A DNA stretch of 42,752 nt, from NCBI RefSeq assembly GCF_001043975.1, contig NZ_LABY01000107.1, positions 1 through 42,752 on the forward strand, given 5' to 3'. The position numbers and the translations under genes were made by a program. Below are positions 8,599 to 17,849 of the stretch, piece after piece. The stretch's first letter is position 1. Each line of letters begins with the position of its first letter. The notes beneath the pieces are model-generated. The model made no database searches. It was not told the origin of the DNA and saw only the letters and a program-made list of their open reading frames with translations. Origin of the DNA: Methylobacterium variabile (GTDB taxonomy: Bacteria > Pseudomonadota > Alphaproteobacteria > Rhizobiales > Beijerinckiaceae).

Positions 8599-11115
8599 AT
8601 GCGCTCCCTCCCTTCCCTGCCGATCGACGCCGTCCTCGGCGACCTCGCGGCGGCCCTCGCGGGCCCGTCCGCCTCGGGCCGCCCCAACGCGGTGCTGGTC
8701 GCGCCGCCGGGCGCCGGCAAGACCACCCGGGTGCCGCTGGCCCTCCTGGAGGCGCCCTGGCGCGGTGACCGCCGGATCATCCTGCTCGAGCCGCGCCGCC
8801 TCGCCGCCCGGGCGGCGGCCGAGCGCATGGCTTCGACCCTCGGAGAGGCGGTGGGCGAGACGGTGGGCCTGCGGGTGCGCCTCGGCTCGAAGGTCTCGGG
8901 CCGCACCCGGATCGAGGTCGTCACCGAGGGCGTGTTCGCCCGCATGATCCTGGACGATCCGGAGCTCGCCGGCGTCGCCGCGGTGCTGTTCGACGAGTTC
9001 CACGAGCGCTCCCTCGACGCCGACCTCGGTCTGGCCCTCGCCCTCGACGCGCAAGGGGCCTTGCGGGAGGACCTGCGCCTCGTCGCGATGTCGGCGACGC
9101 TCGACGGCGCCCGCGTCGCCGCCCTGATGGGCGAGGCGCCGGTGGTCGTCTCCGAGGGCCGGGCGTTCCCGATCGAGACCCGCTACCTCGACCGCGACCC
9201 GCGCGCGCGCCTCGAGGATGCGGTGGCGGACGCGGTGATGCGGGCGCTCCGGGCCGAGCCGGGGTCGGTGCTGGCCTTCCTGCCCGGCCAGGCCGAGATC
9301 CGCCGCACCGAGGAGCGCCTGCGCGAGCGCCTCGCCGATTTCCCCGAGGTCGATCTCGCACCGCTCTACGGCGCCCTCGACCGGGCCGAGCAGGACCGGG
9401 CGGTGCGGCCGAGCCCCCCTGAGCGCCGCAAGGTGGTGCTGGCGACCTCGATCGCCGAGACCTCGCTCACCATCGAGGGCGTGCGGGTGGTGGTCGATTC
9501 GGGCCTCGCCCGGGTGCCGGTCTACGAGCCGGATCTCGGGCTGACCCGCCTCGTCACCCATCGCGCCTCCCGGGCTTCCGTCGACCAGCGCCGGGGCCGC
9601 GCCGGCCGCACCCAGGCGGGCGTCTGCTACCGGCTGTGGAGCGAGGCCGCCACCGGCGCGCTCGAGCCCTTCACCCGCCCCGAGATCCTGGCCGCCGACC
9701 TCGCCGGGCTGGTGCTCGACTGCGCCGCCTGGGGCGTCGCCGACGCGACGACCCTGCCGTTCCTCGATTCCCCCCCGGCCCCGCCGCTGGCCGAGGCCCG
9801 CGCGCTGCTCGTCGGCCTCGATGCCCTCGACGGGGACGGGCGCCTGACCCCGACCGGCCGGGCGTTGCGCGCCCTGCCCCTGCCGCCGCGCCTCGCCCGC
9901 ATGGTGGTGAGCGCCGCGGGGCGCGGCCGGGAGGCGGCGCGGGCCGCCGCCGACCTCGCCGCCGTGCTGGTGGAGCGCGGCCTCGGCGGCGACGCCGTCG
10001 ACCTCGCCGAACGGGTCCAGCGCTTCCGCCGCGACCGCTCCGCCCGGGCCGAGGACATGCGCCGCCTCGCCGCCGGCTGGGCCAGGATGGCGACGACGAT
10101 GGCGGCCGAGACCGCCGGCGCCGCGGAGGTGCCGGAGGCCGGCGCCCTCGAAGCCGGCACGCTCCTGGCCCTCGCCTACCCGGACCGGATCGCCCGGGCC
10201 CGCGGCAAGCCCGGGGAGTACGTCCTGGCGAATGGTCGCGGCGCGGCCCTCGACCCCGCCGCCGCCCTGGCCCGGGAACCGTTCCTGGCCGTCGCCGAGA
10301 TCGTCGGCAAAGCCTCGTCCTCGCGGATCCTGGCGGCGGCGCCGATTGGCCTCCCCGCCATCGAGACCCTGTTCGGTGACCGCATCGAGGCCCGCACCCG
10401 GGTCGAGTTCGACCCCGAGGCGAAGGCCCTGCGGGCCCGGGCCCAGCGCCGCCTCGGTGCGATCGCCCTCGCCGAGCGGATCCTGCCGGTTCCGCCCGAG
10501 TCCGAGAGCGCCGCGATCCTGGCGCGCGGCCTCGCGAGCCTCGGCATCGCCGCCCTGCCGTGGTCGAAGGCGGCCCAGCAATGGCGCGAGCGGGTGAGGT
10601 TCCTGCGCGAGGCCGAGGGCGAGCCCTGGCCAGACCTCTCGGACGCGCACCTCGCCGAGACCCTGCCCGACTGGCTCGGGCCCCGGCTCACCGGCCTCAC
10701 CCGCCTCGACGAGATCGGCCCGGACCGGCTCTCGGAGGCCCTGCACGACCTCGTGCCCTGGTCCCTGCGCGCCCGCCTCGACGCCGAGGCGCCGACCCAC
10801 ATCGAGGTGCCGACGGGCTCGCGCATCCCGATCGACTACGCCGCCGAGGGCGGTCCGGCGCTCGCCGTGCGGGTGCAAGAGCTGTTCGGCCTCTCCCGCC
10901 ACCCGACCATCGGCGGCGGCCGGGTGCCCCTCGTGCTCCACCTGCTCTCGCCGGCCCAGCGCCCGATCCAGATCACCCGCGACCTGCCGGGCTTCTGGCG
11001 CGGCTCCTGGGCCGCGGTGCGGGCCGACATGCGCGGACAGTACCCGAAGCACCCCTGGCCCGAGGATCCCCTCACCGCCCCGCCGACGCGGCGCGCCAAG
11101 CCGCGGGGGACGTGA
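8599..11115 (+). CDS. hrpB: ATP-dependent helicase HrpB (DEAH box)
   Basis: HrpB is a superfamily 2 DEAH-type helicase presumed to work on RNA; its biological target is poorly defined. From the ATG at 8599 the protein has 838 residues, close to the usual 820-840. The N-terminus MRSLPSLPID matches the family opening. Walker A is PPGAGKTT at 36-43, the DEAH-box variant is DEFH at 132-135, and motif III is SATLDG. Motif VI appears as QRRGRAGR. The helicase-associated and HrpB C-terminal domains follow, ending with the family-typical RDLPGFW and MRGQYPKHPWPEDP. In-frame alternatives at 8575 (ATG) and 8563 (TTG) fall in a strong hairpin, so 8599 is preferred on family start. The gene stands alone on the plus strand. 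Confidence 0.95.
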   Translation: MRSLPSLPIDAVLGDLAAALAGPSASGRPNAVLVAPPGAGKTTRVPLALLEAPWRGDRRIILLEPRRLAARAAAERMASTLGEAVGETVGLRVRLGSKVSGRTRIEVVTEGVFARMILDDPELAGVAAVLFDEFHERSLDADLGLALALDAQGALREDLRLVAMSATLDGARVAALMGEAPVVVSEGRAFPIETRYLDRDPRARLEDAVADAVMRALRAEPGSVLAFLPGQAEIRRTEERLRERLADFPEVDLAPLYGALDRAEQDRAVRPSPPERRKVVLATSIAETSLTIEGVRVVVDSGLARVPVYEPDLGLTRLVTHRASRASVDQRRGRAGRTQAGVCYRLWSEAATGALEPFTRPEILAADLAGLVLDCAAWGVADATTLPFLDSPPAPPLAEARALLVGLDALDGDGRLTPTGRALRALPLPPRLARMVVSAAGRGREAARAAADLAAVLVERGLGGDAVDLAERVQRFRRDRSARAEDMRRLAAGWARMATTMAAETAGAAEVPEAGALEAGTLLALAYPDRIARARGKPGEYVLANGRGAALDPAAALAREPFLAVAEIVGKASSSRILAAAPIGLPAIETLFGDRIEARTRVEFDPEAKALRARAQRRLGAIALAERILPVPPESESAAILARGLASLGIAALPWSKAAQQWRERVRFLREAEGEPWPDLSDAHLAETLPDWLGPRLTGLTRLDEIGPDRLSEALHDLVPWSLRARLDAEAPTHIEVPTGSRIPIDYAAEGGPALAVRVQELFGLSRHPTIGGGRVPLVLHLLSPAQRPIQITRDLPGFWRGSWAAVRADMRGQYPKHPWPEDPLTAPPTRRAKPRGT

Positions 11116-11184
11116 GGCACGCGGAAAATTATCGTTTTACAGAAAATAATATCTGTGCGACGTGGAGTGGCCGGGGAGCCCGCC

Positions 11185-11781
11185 ATGCCGCACGCCGCCA
11201 TCCCATCGCCGCAGCCCGACGACGAGCCGCTCTCCCGGGCGAGGCTCCGGCGCCTCGCGGACCGGCTCGGCCGGCTCGTCGGCCTCCTCATCGTTCCGCT
11301 CGCGGCGTTCGGGATCACCGTCCTCGTTCTCGGCCTCGCCTGCGGGGGCGCCTTCCTGTGGCTCGCCCCGGGGGCCGCCTATCTGGGCGTTGCGCCGGAG
11401 GGCGTCGCGGGGCTGGTGCCGTTCGGCGCCCTGCCCTGGCCGACCCGCCTCGCCTACGCGGCGACGTTCGTCCTGACCCAGGCCCCACTCCTCCTCGTCC
11501 TCGTCGACCTTCGCCGGCTGCTGCGCGACTTCGCCGGCGGCGCGACCTTCGCGGCGTCCCAGGCGAACCGCCTGCGCCGGATCGCGCTCTGGCTCGTCGC
11601 CGCGGCGCTGGCACCGGGCTTGGGGCAGGCCCTCGTGGCGGTTGCCGGCCACGGGGTCGACCGGGCCTGGTTCCATCTCTCGTCGGTCCATGCCCTGGTC
11701 TTCGCCGCCCTGGTCGCCGTGCTCGCGGCTTTGCTGCGGGTCGGGGCCGCGGTCGAGCGCGACCGGGACGGCTTCGTCTGA
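11185..11781 (+). CDS. DUF2975-type membrane protein
   Basis: The 198-residue product has four predicted membrane segments, roughly residues 31-62, 95-112, 132-155 and 168-190, and short charged loops. The layout and the gene behind it match the DUF2975 family, integral membrane proteins of unknown function usually paired with a small YozG-like Xre regulator. I chose ATG 11185, which has GGGGAG at 11173-11178 with good spacing; the frame is open further upstream. The 69-base gap after hrpB contains an AT-rich stretch (11126-11153) that may be its promoter. The stop overlaps the start of the regulator gene by one base (TGATG), so the two are co-translated. The protein probably senses or responds to a membrane condition, but this is inference. 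Confidence 0.8.
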   Translation: MPHAAIPSPQPDDEPLSRARLRRLADRLGRLVGLLIVPLAAFGITVLVLGLACGGAFLWLAPGAAYLGVAPEGVAGLVPFGALPWPTRLAYAATFVLTQAPLLLVLVDLRRLLRDFAGGATFAASQANRLRRIALWLVAAALAPGLGQALVAVAGHGVDRAWFHLSSVHALVFAALVAVLAALLRVGAAVERDRDGFV

Positions 11782-12029
11782 TGCCGATCGTCGTGCGCCT
11801 CGACGTGATGCTGGCGCGGCGCAAGCGGCGCGCCAAGGACGTCGCCCGCGCCATCGGCATGACCGAGGCCAACCTGTCCCTCCTCAGATCCGGCAAGGTT
11901 CAGGGCGTGCGCTTCGCCACCCTCGCGGCGCTCTGCCGGGAACTCGACTGCCAGCCGGGCGACCTGCTCGAGTTCGAGCCCGCGCGAGAGGCTGGCGAGG
12001 ACGGGGCGGATCTGAGCCGGGCCGGCTGA
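11781..12029 (+). CDS. Small Xre-family (YozG-like) transcriptional regulator
   Basis: This 82-residue protein is essentially one helix-turn-helix domain. The recognition region is visible as KDVARAIGMTEANLSLLRSG followed by FATLAALCRELDCQPGDLLE, the pattern of YozG-type Cro/CI regulators (residues about 18-65). It starts with ATG at 11781 directly overlapping the TGA of the DUF2975 gene, typical of this two-gene unit. It probably autoregulates the pair by binding near 11116-11184; no clear operator dyad was identified there. The C-terminal 18 residues are acidic and probably disordered. Confidence 0.88.
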   Translation: MPIVVRLDVMLARRKRRAKDVARAIGMTEANLSLLRSGKVQGVRFATLAALCRELDCQPGDLLEFEPAREAGEDGADLSRAG

Positions 12030-12103
12030 TCGGCCCTTCATCCTCCGCGCGGAGCGGCGCTGCGGCTGCGGACGGGGACACGTGGGTGGACGGAGACCTG
12101 CGC

Positions 12104-13384
12104 ATGCGAGCCGTGATGATCTTGCGCCGGGCGGCCGGATGGCTCGCCGCCGCGCTGGCGGCCGCGGCCGCGGCCGCATGTCAGCCGCCCGCCCGCATGG
12201 ACGGCAAGGTGGCGGTCGCCTGGCCGGCCGGGCCGACGCGGCCGGTGACGCTGCCGCTGATGCGGGCGTCGCACCGCTGGCTCGTCGACATCGCGTTTCG
12301 GCGCCCCGACGGGAGCGCGCGGCGGGCCCTGGCCTGGGTCAATTTCGGCACCCCGGCCCCGATCCTGTCGCCGGCACTGTACCGCGAGCTCGGCCTCGAC
12401 CGGGGCCGGGACCTGGCATTCCGCCTGGGCGAGGTGCCGGTGACCGTCGCCGGCGACACCGTGGTGGACGGGCCGGGCCGGCTCGCCGGCCAGGATCTCC
12501 TGGCGCTGCTCTTCGCGCCGCGGACCGTCGAGGCCGTGCTGCCGGCGGGCGTGCTGCAGGCCTTCGCGGTCGCCCTCGACCCGTCGGCCGCGACCCTGAC
12601 CCTCGGACCGTCCGGGAGCCTGCCGGCACGGGGTGCGGCCGTGCCGGTCCGGATCGCGCCGCAGAGCGGGCTCGCGCTCGCCGATGCCTCCGTTGCCGGC
12701 GAGCACCTGTCCCTCGTCCTCGATCCCGGTGCCCCCTACACGTGGGTGCGCGGCCGGGTCGCAGCCGCCTGGCGCGCGCGCCACCCGGGCTGGGAGCGGG
12801 CGCGGGGCGCGACCGGCCGCAGCGCCCTCGCCATGGTGGATCTCGGCCTGGAACAGGAGGCCACGGTCCTTCGCCTTCCCACCCTGGCCCTCGGGCCGGT
12901 GACGCTGGCCGAGATCGGCGTGCTCGGCACGGGTCCTCTCGGCGGCCCCGTCGCCGAGGCCGCCCTCGGCGAGGTCTTCTGGGATCGCTGGCAGGAGCCG
13001 GCCGGTCTCCCGGTCGCCGGCTGGCTCGGCAACAACGTGCTCGGCGACGGCCGCCTGACCATCGACTACGCGGCCGGGTGGGCCCGGTTCGAGCGCCAGC
13101 GCGCGGCGGATCCCCACGACCTCGACGGGGTCGGCCTCACCCTCGTGCGGGAGGAGGACGGCTACGCCGTCGGCCGCGTCGCGGTGCGGGCCGGCCGTCC
13201 CCTCGTCGACGGGGTCGCGCCCGGCGACCGCCTGCGCAGCGTCGACGGCCGGCTCCTTGCCGGTGAACCTCCCGAGAGCGTGCTCCACGCCCTCTCCGGC
13301 CCGCCGGGCACCCGCCGCATCCTCGACCTCGAGCGGGGCGGCGTTCCGCTGACGGTCGAGGCCGAGGCCGTCTCCTTTCGGTGA
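12104..13384 (+). CDS. Lipoprotein with two aspartyl-protease-like halves and a C-terminal PDZ domain
   Basis: The 426-residue product starts with a lipoprotein signal: hydrophobic residues about 5-25 ending in an Ala run before Cys26, the likely lipidated residue. Two related halves follow. Each resembles half of a retropepsin-like fold: the first has VNFGTPAPILSPAL where a Asp-Thr-Gly would be expected, the second has LVLDPGAPYTWV, keeping Asp but with Pro for Thr/Ser. The segment from about 345 to the end looks like a PDZ domain (DGVAPGDRLRSVDGR). It may be a degenerate periplasmic protease or a peptide-binding protein. The ATG at 12104 has GGAG at 12092-12095. It follows the regulator gene by 74 bases on the same strand; a functional link is not shown. 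Confidence 0.7.
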   Translation: MRAVMILRRAAGWLAAALAAAAAAACQPPARMDGKVAVAWPAGPTRPVTLPLMRASHRWLVDIAFRRPDGSARRALAWVNFGTPAPILSPALYRELGLDRGRDLAFRLGEVPVTVAGDTVVDGPGRLAGQDLLALLFAPRTVEAVLPAGVLQAFAVALDPSAATLTLGPSGSLPARGAAVPVRIAPQSGLALADASVAGEHLSLVLDPGAPYTWVRGRVAAAWRARHPGWERARGATGRSALAMVDLGLEQEATVLRLPTLALGPVTLAEIGVLGTGPLGGPVAEAALGEVFWDRWQEPAGLPVAGWLGNNVLGDGRLTIDYAAGWARFERQRAADPHDLDGVGLTLVREEDGYAVGRVAVRAGRPLVDGVAPGDRLRSVDGRLLAGEPPESVLHALSGPPGTRRILDLERGGVPLTVEAEAVSFR

Positions 13385-13697
13385 CGGCCGGCTGACGGGT
13401 CCAGGATGTAACCTGCGCATGCTTGCCCGCGCCAGGCGAGCTATCGTTCAACCGTGCCGATTCCGGGCCGCGGCCTCGATTCGCGTCGAGCCGCATCCTG
13501 CGCGAGGAACCTCCATCGTCGGCCGTCAATCACGGTCAGGCCAGCCGTTTCCGTCGAGCGTCGGCACGACGTGCCATGTACGATCAGGATCTTACGCCGT
13601 GACTGATGGCGATGCCGGGACAGTCCGATCCGCAAGACCAGAAACGGAATCTCAGCAAATTCATGAAAGGTCTCGATCATCCGACGAAGACCGTTGC
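13385..13697. other. Intergenic region upstream of the GGDEF-EAL gene
   Basis: This 313-base gap has an open frame continuous with the downstream gene but no convincing upstream start. I see no RNA gene, repeat or clear promoter. It probably holds the promoter of the signalling gene; a longer N-terminus for that protein cannot be excluded. Confidence 0.4.
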
Positions 13698-16112
13698 ATG
13701 CTGCCCGATGACCTCGACACCATCGCCGCCGACTGGGTCTGGCGGACCGACGCGGACCTGCGGCTGACGGCGGTGCGGGGTCGCTGCGCGGCGCTGACCG
13801 GCGAGGCCGAGCCGATCGGGCGTCCCTGGCCCGGCCTCAACCACGATGGACCGGGCGACGCCGCGGCGCTCCGGAACCGGCAGCCGTTCCGGGACGTGGT
13901 CCTGCCGCACCGGCACCGCGACGGGCGGACCCGCTGGTTCCGCTTCGGCGGCGCCCCGCTCTCGGCGTCGGACGGGTCCTTCGCGGGCTATCGCGGCGTC
14001 TGCGTCGAGGTGGCCGGGCCGGCAACCGCCGCCCCCCTGCCGGCCTGGCCCTTCGAGGCGGTGCTAGCCCGCCTGCCCTGCGGCGTGAGCGTGTTCGACG
14101 CCGACCTGCGGCTCACCGCCTGCAACGACCGGCTCCGCGACCTCTTCGGGCTGCCTCCGGAACTGGTCCGCCTCGGCACGCCGCTGGAGGACATGATCCG
14201 CGCCAGCGCCATCGTCGGCAACTACCCGGGCCTGTCGCCCGACGAGGCCTGGACCTTCGTGGCCGCGCGCATCGCCCGGCGGGTCCGGATGCAGCGCGAG
14301 CGGCGGCTGCCGAGCGGCCTGCTCCTGAAGACCACGATCACGCCGCTGCCGGACGGCGGCACCATGGTGGTCCACGAGGATGCGACGGACCGTGCCCGCG
14401 CCGATGCGCGGCTGGCGCAGCAGAACGGCTGGCTCGACCAGGCCCTCACGCACATGTCGCACGGGCTGGTCCTGTTCGATGCCGATCACCGGGTCACGGT
14501 GCTCAACCAGCAGTTCCTCGACCTCTACGGGCTGTCGCGGGAGACGGTCCACCCGGGCATCACCGCCGAGGAGCTGATCTACCGGCGCACAGAGGCCGGC
14601 AACTTCCCGGGGCTCACGCCCGCGGAGGCCTGGCGGCAGGTGCGCGAGCGGCTCGCCAGGCGAATCCGCTACCGGCTCGACCAGACGCTCGCCGACGGAC
14701 GGGTCATCGCCGTGACCTACGCGCCGACGCCGGAGGGCGGTTTCGTGACCGTCCACGAGGACGTCACCGCCGCCAAGCGCGCGGAGGCCCAGATCGTCCA
14801 CATGGCGCGCCACGACGCCCTGACGGGCCTGCCCAACCGGGCCCTGCTGCACGAGGGCCTGGCCGAGGCGCTGGCGCAGGACGGCGGCGTCACGGCGGTC
14901 CTGTGCCTCGACCTCGACCGCTTCAAGACGGTCAACGACACCCTCGGCCACGCCGTCGGCGACAAGCTGCTGCGCCAGGTCACCGCCCGCCTGACCGCCG
15001 CGGTCCGGGCGGAGGCCGGCGACGGGCCCGTGACCCTGGCGCGGCTCGGCGGCGACGAGTTCGCCCTGATCCTGCGGCCCACCTCGCGGTTCCGGTCGGG
15101 CCGGCTCGCCGGCCGCCTGATCGAGGAGGTCGGGCGCGACTACGCCATCGACGGCAAGCGCATCACCGTGGGCCTGAGCATCGGCATCGCCCTGGCCCCG
15201 GCGGACGGGCAGGATCCCGAGCGCCTGCTGCGGGCCGCCGACATGGCGCTCTATCGCGCCAAGGCCGAGGGGCGCGGCGTCCACCGCTTCTTCGAGCCGG
15301 CCATGGACGTGGCGATGCAGGCCCGGCGCGGCGTCGAGCTCGACCTCGGGACCGCGCTCGCGGAGCAGCAATTCGCCCTGGCGTTCCAGCCGTTCCTGGA
15401 TCTCTCCGGCAACCGGATCACGGGCTTCGAGGCGCTGCTGCGCTGGCACCACCCGGTCCGCGGCGTGGTGAGCCCGGCCGCCTTCGTGCCGATCGCCGAG
15501 GAGACCGGGATGATCGTGCCCCTCGGCGAGTGGGTGCTGCGGCAGGCCTGCCGCGAGGCCGCGCGCTGGCCGAAAGCCGTCCGCGTCTCGGTCAACCTCT
15601 CGCCGGTGCAGTTCCGGGGCGCCGCCCTCGACGCGACGGTGATCGCCGCCCTGCGCGAGGCGGAGCTCGACCCGCACCGCCTCGAGCTCGAGATCACCGA
15701 GGGCGTGCTGCTGCAGGACAGCGAGGCGACCCTCGCCATCCTGCACCGGCTGAAGCGGCTCGGGGTGCGCATCGCCATGGACGATTTCGGCACCGGCTAC
15801 TCGTCGCTCGGCTACCTGCGGGCGTTCCCGTTCGACAAGATCAAGATCGACCGCGCCTTCGTGGCCGACCTCGCGGTGCGGCCCGACGCCGTCGCCATCG
15901 TGCGGGCGGTGACGACGCTGGCTGACAGCCTCGGCATGACCACCACCGCCGAGGGCGTCGAGACCGAGGAGCAGCTCGCCCACCTGCGCGAGGCCGGATG
16001 CACCGAGGTGCAGGGCTACCTGATCAGCCGCCCGGTGCCGGCCGACGCGGTGGCGCCGATGCTGCGGGCGGGTGACGGGGGCGTCGAACCAACTCGCCCC
16101 TCAGTGCCGTAA
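13698..16112 (+). CDS. PAS-PAS-PAS-GGDEF-EAL cyclic-di-GMP signalling protein
   Basis: The 804-residue protein joins three PAS-type sensor regions (about 10-115, 122-235 and 250-370) to a GGDEF domain (about 375-535) and an EAL domain (about 555-795). The diguanylate cyclase site is intact (GGDEF at 451-455). The phosphodiesterase site is also intact: EALLRW from Glu578 and the DDFGTGYSS loop with Asp695-Asp696. Such proteins make or break c-di-GMP, and one domain may regulate the other. No membrane segments are seen, so it is a cytoplasmic sensor. The second and third PAS regions share repeated motifs (NYPGLSPDEAW and NFPGLTPAEAW) and look like an internal duplication. I chose ATG 13698 (MLPDDLDTIAADWVW). 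Its last 12 bases overlap the convergent ABC-F gene. Confidence 0.92.
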   Translation: MLPDDLDTIAADWVWRTDADLRLTAVRGRCAALTGEAEPIGRPWPGLNHDGPGDAAALRNRQPFRDVVLPHRHRDGRTRWFRFGGAPLSASDGSFAGYRGVCVEVAGPATAAPLPAWPFEAVLARLPCGVSVFDADLRLTACNDRLRDLFGLPPELVRLGTPLEDMIRASAIVGNYPGLSPDEAWTFVAARIARRVRMQRERRLPSGLLLKTTITPLPDGGTMVVHEDATDRARADARLAQQNGWLDQALTHMSHGLVLFDADHRVTVLNQQFLDLYGLSRETVHPGITAEELIYRRTEAGNFPGLTPAEAWRQVRERLARRIRYRLDQTLADGRVIAVTYAPTPEGGFVTVHEDVTAAKRAEAQIVHMARHDALTGLPNRALLHEGLAEALAQDGGVTAVLCLDLDRFKTVNDTLGHAVGDKLLRQVTARLTAAVRAEAGDGPVTLARLGGDEFALILRPTSRFRSGRLAGRLIEEVGRDYAIDGKRITVGLSIGIALAPADGQDPERLLRAADMALYRAKAEGRGVHRFFEPAMDVAMQARRGVELDLGTALAEQQFALAFQPFLDLSGNRITGFEALLRWHHPVRGVVSPAAFVPIAEETGMIVPLGEWVLRQACREAARWPKAVRVSVNLSPVQFRGAALDATVIAALREAELDPHRLELEITEGVLLQDSEATLAILHRLKRLGVRIAMDDFGTGYSSLGYLRAFPFDKIKIDRAFVADLAVRPDAVAIVRAVTTLADSLGMTTTAEGVETEEQLAHLREAGCTEVQGYLISRPVPADAVAPMLRAGDGGVEPTRPSVP

Positions 16113-17723
16113 CCCCGGCGCCTCGCGCCCCGTCTTCTCGACGTACTCGGAATACCCGCCGCCGTACTGGTGGATGCCCTCCGGCGTCAGCTCCAGCACC
16201 CGGTTCGACAGGGCGGCCAGGAAGTGCCGGTCGTGCGAGACGAACAGCATCGTGCCCTCGTACTGGGCGAGGGCCGTGATCAGCATGTCCTTGGTGCCGA
16301 CGTCGAGGTGGTTGGTCGGCTCGTCGAGGACGAGGAAGTTCGGCGGGTCGTAGAGCATCCTGGCCATGGCGAGCCGCGCCTTCTCGCCGCCCGACAGCAC
16401 CCGGCAGCGCTTCTCGACGTCGTCGCCCGAGAAGCCGAAGCAGCCGGCGAGCGTGCGCAGCGACCCCTGGCCCGCCTGCGGGAACGAGTTCTCGAGGAAC
16501 TCGAACACCGTGCGCTCGCCGTCGAGGATGTCCATGGCATGCTGGGCGAAGTAGCCGAGCTTCACGCTGGCGCCGATCGTCACGCTGCCGGCATCCGGCT
16601 CCGTGGTGCCGGTGGCGAGCTTGAGCAGCGTCGACTTGCCGGCGCCGTTGACGCCCATCACGCACCAGCGCTCCTTGCGGCGGATGCCGAAATCGAGCCC
16701 GTCGTAGATCGTGCGGCTGCCGTAGCTCTTGCGCACGGCCTTCAGGCTGATGACGTCGTCGCCTGAGCGCGGCGCGGCCGGGAAGTCGAAGGCAACGCTC
16801 TGGCGGCGGCGCGGCGGCTCGACGCGCTCGATCTTGTCGAGCTTCTTCACCCGGCTCTGCACCTGGGCGGCGTGCGAGGCCCGCGCCTTGAAGCGCTCGA
16901 TGAACTTGATCTCCTTGGCCAGCATCGCCTGCTGGCGCTCGAACTGGGCCTGCTGCTGCGCCTCGTTCTGCGCCCGCTGCTGCTCGTAGAAGGCGTAGTC
17001 GCCCGAGTAGGTCGTGAGCGAGCCGGCGTCGATCTCGATGATCTTGCCGACGATCCGGTTCATGAAGGCTCGGTCGTGCGAGGTCATCAGAAGGGCGCCG
17101 TCGAAACCCTTCAGGAAGGTCTCGAGCCAGATCAGGCTCTCGAGGTCGAGGTGGTTGCTCGGCTCGTCGAGGAGCATCACGTCGGGATTCATCAGGAGGA
17201 TGCGGGCGAGCGCGACGCGCATCTTCCAGCCGCCCGAGAGGGCGCCGACGTCGCCCTCGATCATCTCAGGGGAAAAGCTCAGGCCCGCCAGCACCTCGTG
17301 CGCCCGCCCCTCCAGGGCGTAGCCGCCGAGCTCCTCGAACCGGCCCTGGACCTCGCCGTAGCGCTCGACCAGAGCCTCCATCTCGTCGGCCCGGTCGGGA
17401 TCGGCGAGCGCGGTCTCGATCTCGCGCAGCTCGGCGGCGATCGCGCTCACGGGGCCTGCGCCGTCCATCACCTCGGACAGCACGGAGCGGCCGGCCATCT
17501 CGCCGACGTCCTGGCTGAAGTAGCCGATGGTGATGCCGCGGTCGCTCGAGACCTGGCCCTCGTCGGGCTGCTCCTCGCCGGTGATCATCCGGAACAAGGT
17601 GGTCTTGCCCGCGCCGTTGGGCCCGACGAGCCCGACCTTCTCGCCGCGCTGGAGCGCCGCCGAGGCCTCGACGAAGAGGAGCTGGTTGCCGTTCTGCTTG
17701 CCGATCTTGTCGAGGCGGATCAT
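16101..17723 (-). CDS. ABC-F family ATP-binding protein (YbiT-like)
   Basis: ABC-F proteins have two ATP-binding cassettes and no membrane domain; characterised members act on the ribosome. The 540-residue product has Walker A GPNGAGKTT at 34-42, signature LSGG at 162-165 and Walker B LLDEPSNHLD ending near 193. A charged, Gln-rich linker arm follows (about 240-305). The second cassette has GVNGAGKST at 357-365, LSGG at 443-446 and DEPTNHLD at 467-474. Length and linker fit the YbiT-like group best, but subgroup is a judgement. It is downstream of aroA and cmk on the same strand, 126 bases after cmk, and its tail overlaps the GGDEF-EAL gene by 12 bases. Confidence 0.93.
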   Translation of the reverse strand: MIRLDKIGKQNGNQLLFVEASAALQRGEKVGLVGPNGAGKTTLFRMITGEEQPDEGQVSSDRGITIGYFSQDVGEMAGRSVLSEVMDGAGPVSAIAAELREIETALADPDRADEMEALVERYGEVQGRFEELGGYALEGRAHEVLAGLSFSPEMIEGDVGALSGGWKMRVALARILLMNPDVMLLDEPSNHLDLESLIWLETFLKGFDGALLMTSHDRAFMNRIVGKIIEIDAGSLTTYSGDYAFYEQQRAQNEAQQQAQFERQQAMLAKEIKFIERFKARASHAAQVQSRVKKLDKIERVEPPRRRQSVAFDFPAAPRSGDDVISLKAVRKSYGSRTIYDGLDFGIRRKERWCVMGVNGAGKSTLLKLATGTTEPDAGSVTIGASVKLGYFAQHAMDILDGERTVFEFLENSFPQAGQGSLRTLAGCFGFSGDDVEKRCRVLSGGEKARLAMARMLYDPPNFLVLDEPTNHLDVGTKDMLITALAQYEGTMLFVSHDRHFLAALSNRVLELTPEGIHQYGGGYSEYVEKTGREAPGLRH

Positions 17724-17849
17724 GGGAGGCGGATGTCCGAAAGGAGGGGCGCGCCGGACCGGTCCGGCCGCGCCCCGGGATGGTCAGGCGGGATTTTCAG
17801 GATCGTGCCACGGCTTCGTGGCGGAGGGGTGTCGGCCCGGCTCTCGCCT

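Noticed and set aside
8428..11052. 874-residue minus-strand frame opposite hrpB
   Set aside because: Shadow of hrpB with biased composition; the helicase motifs on the plus strand are decisive.
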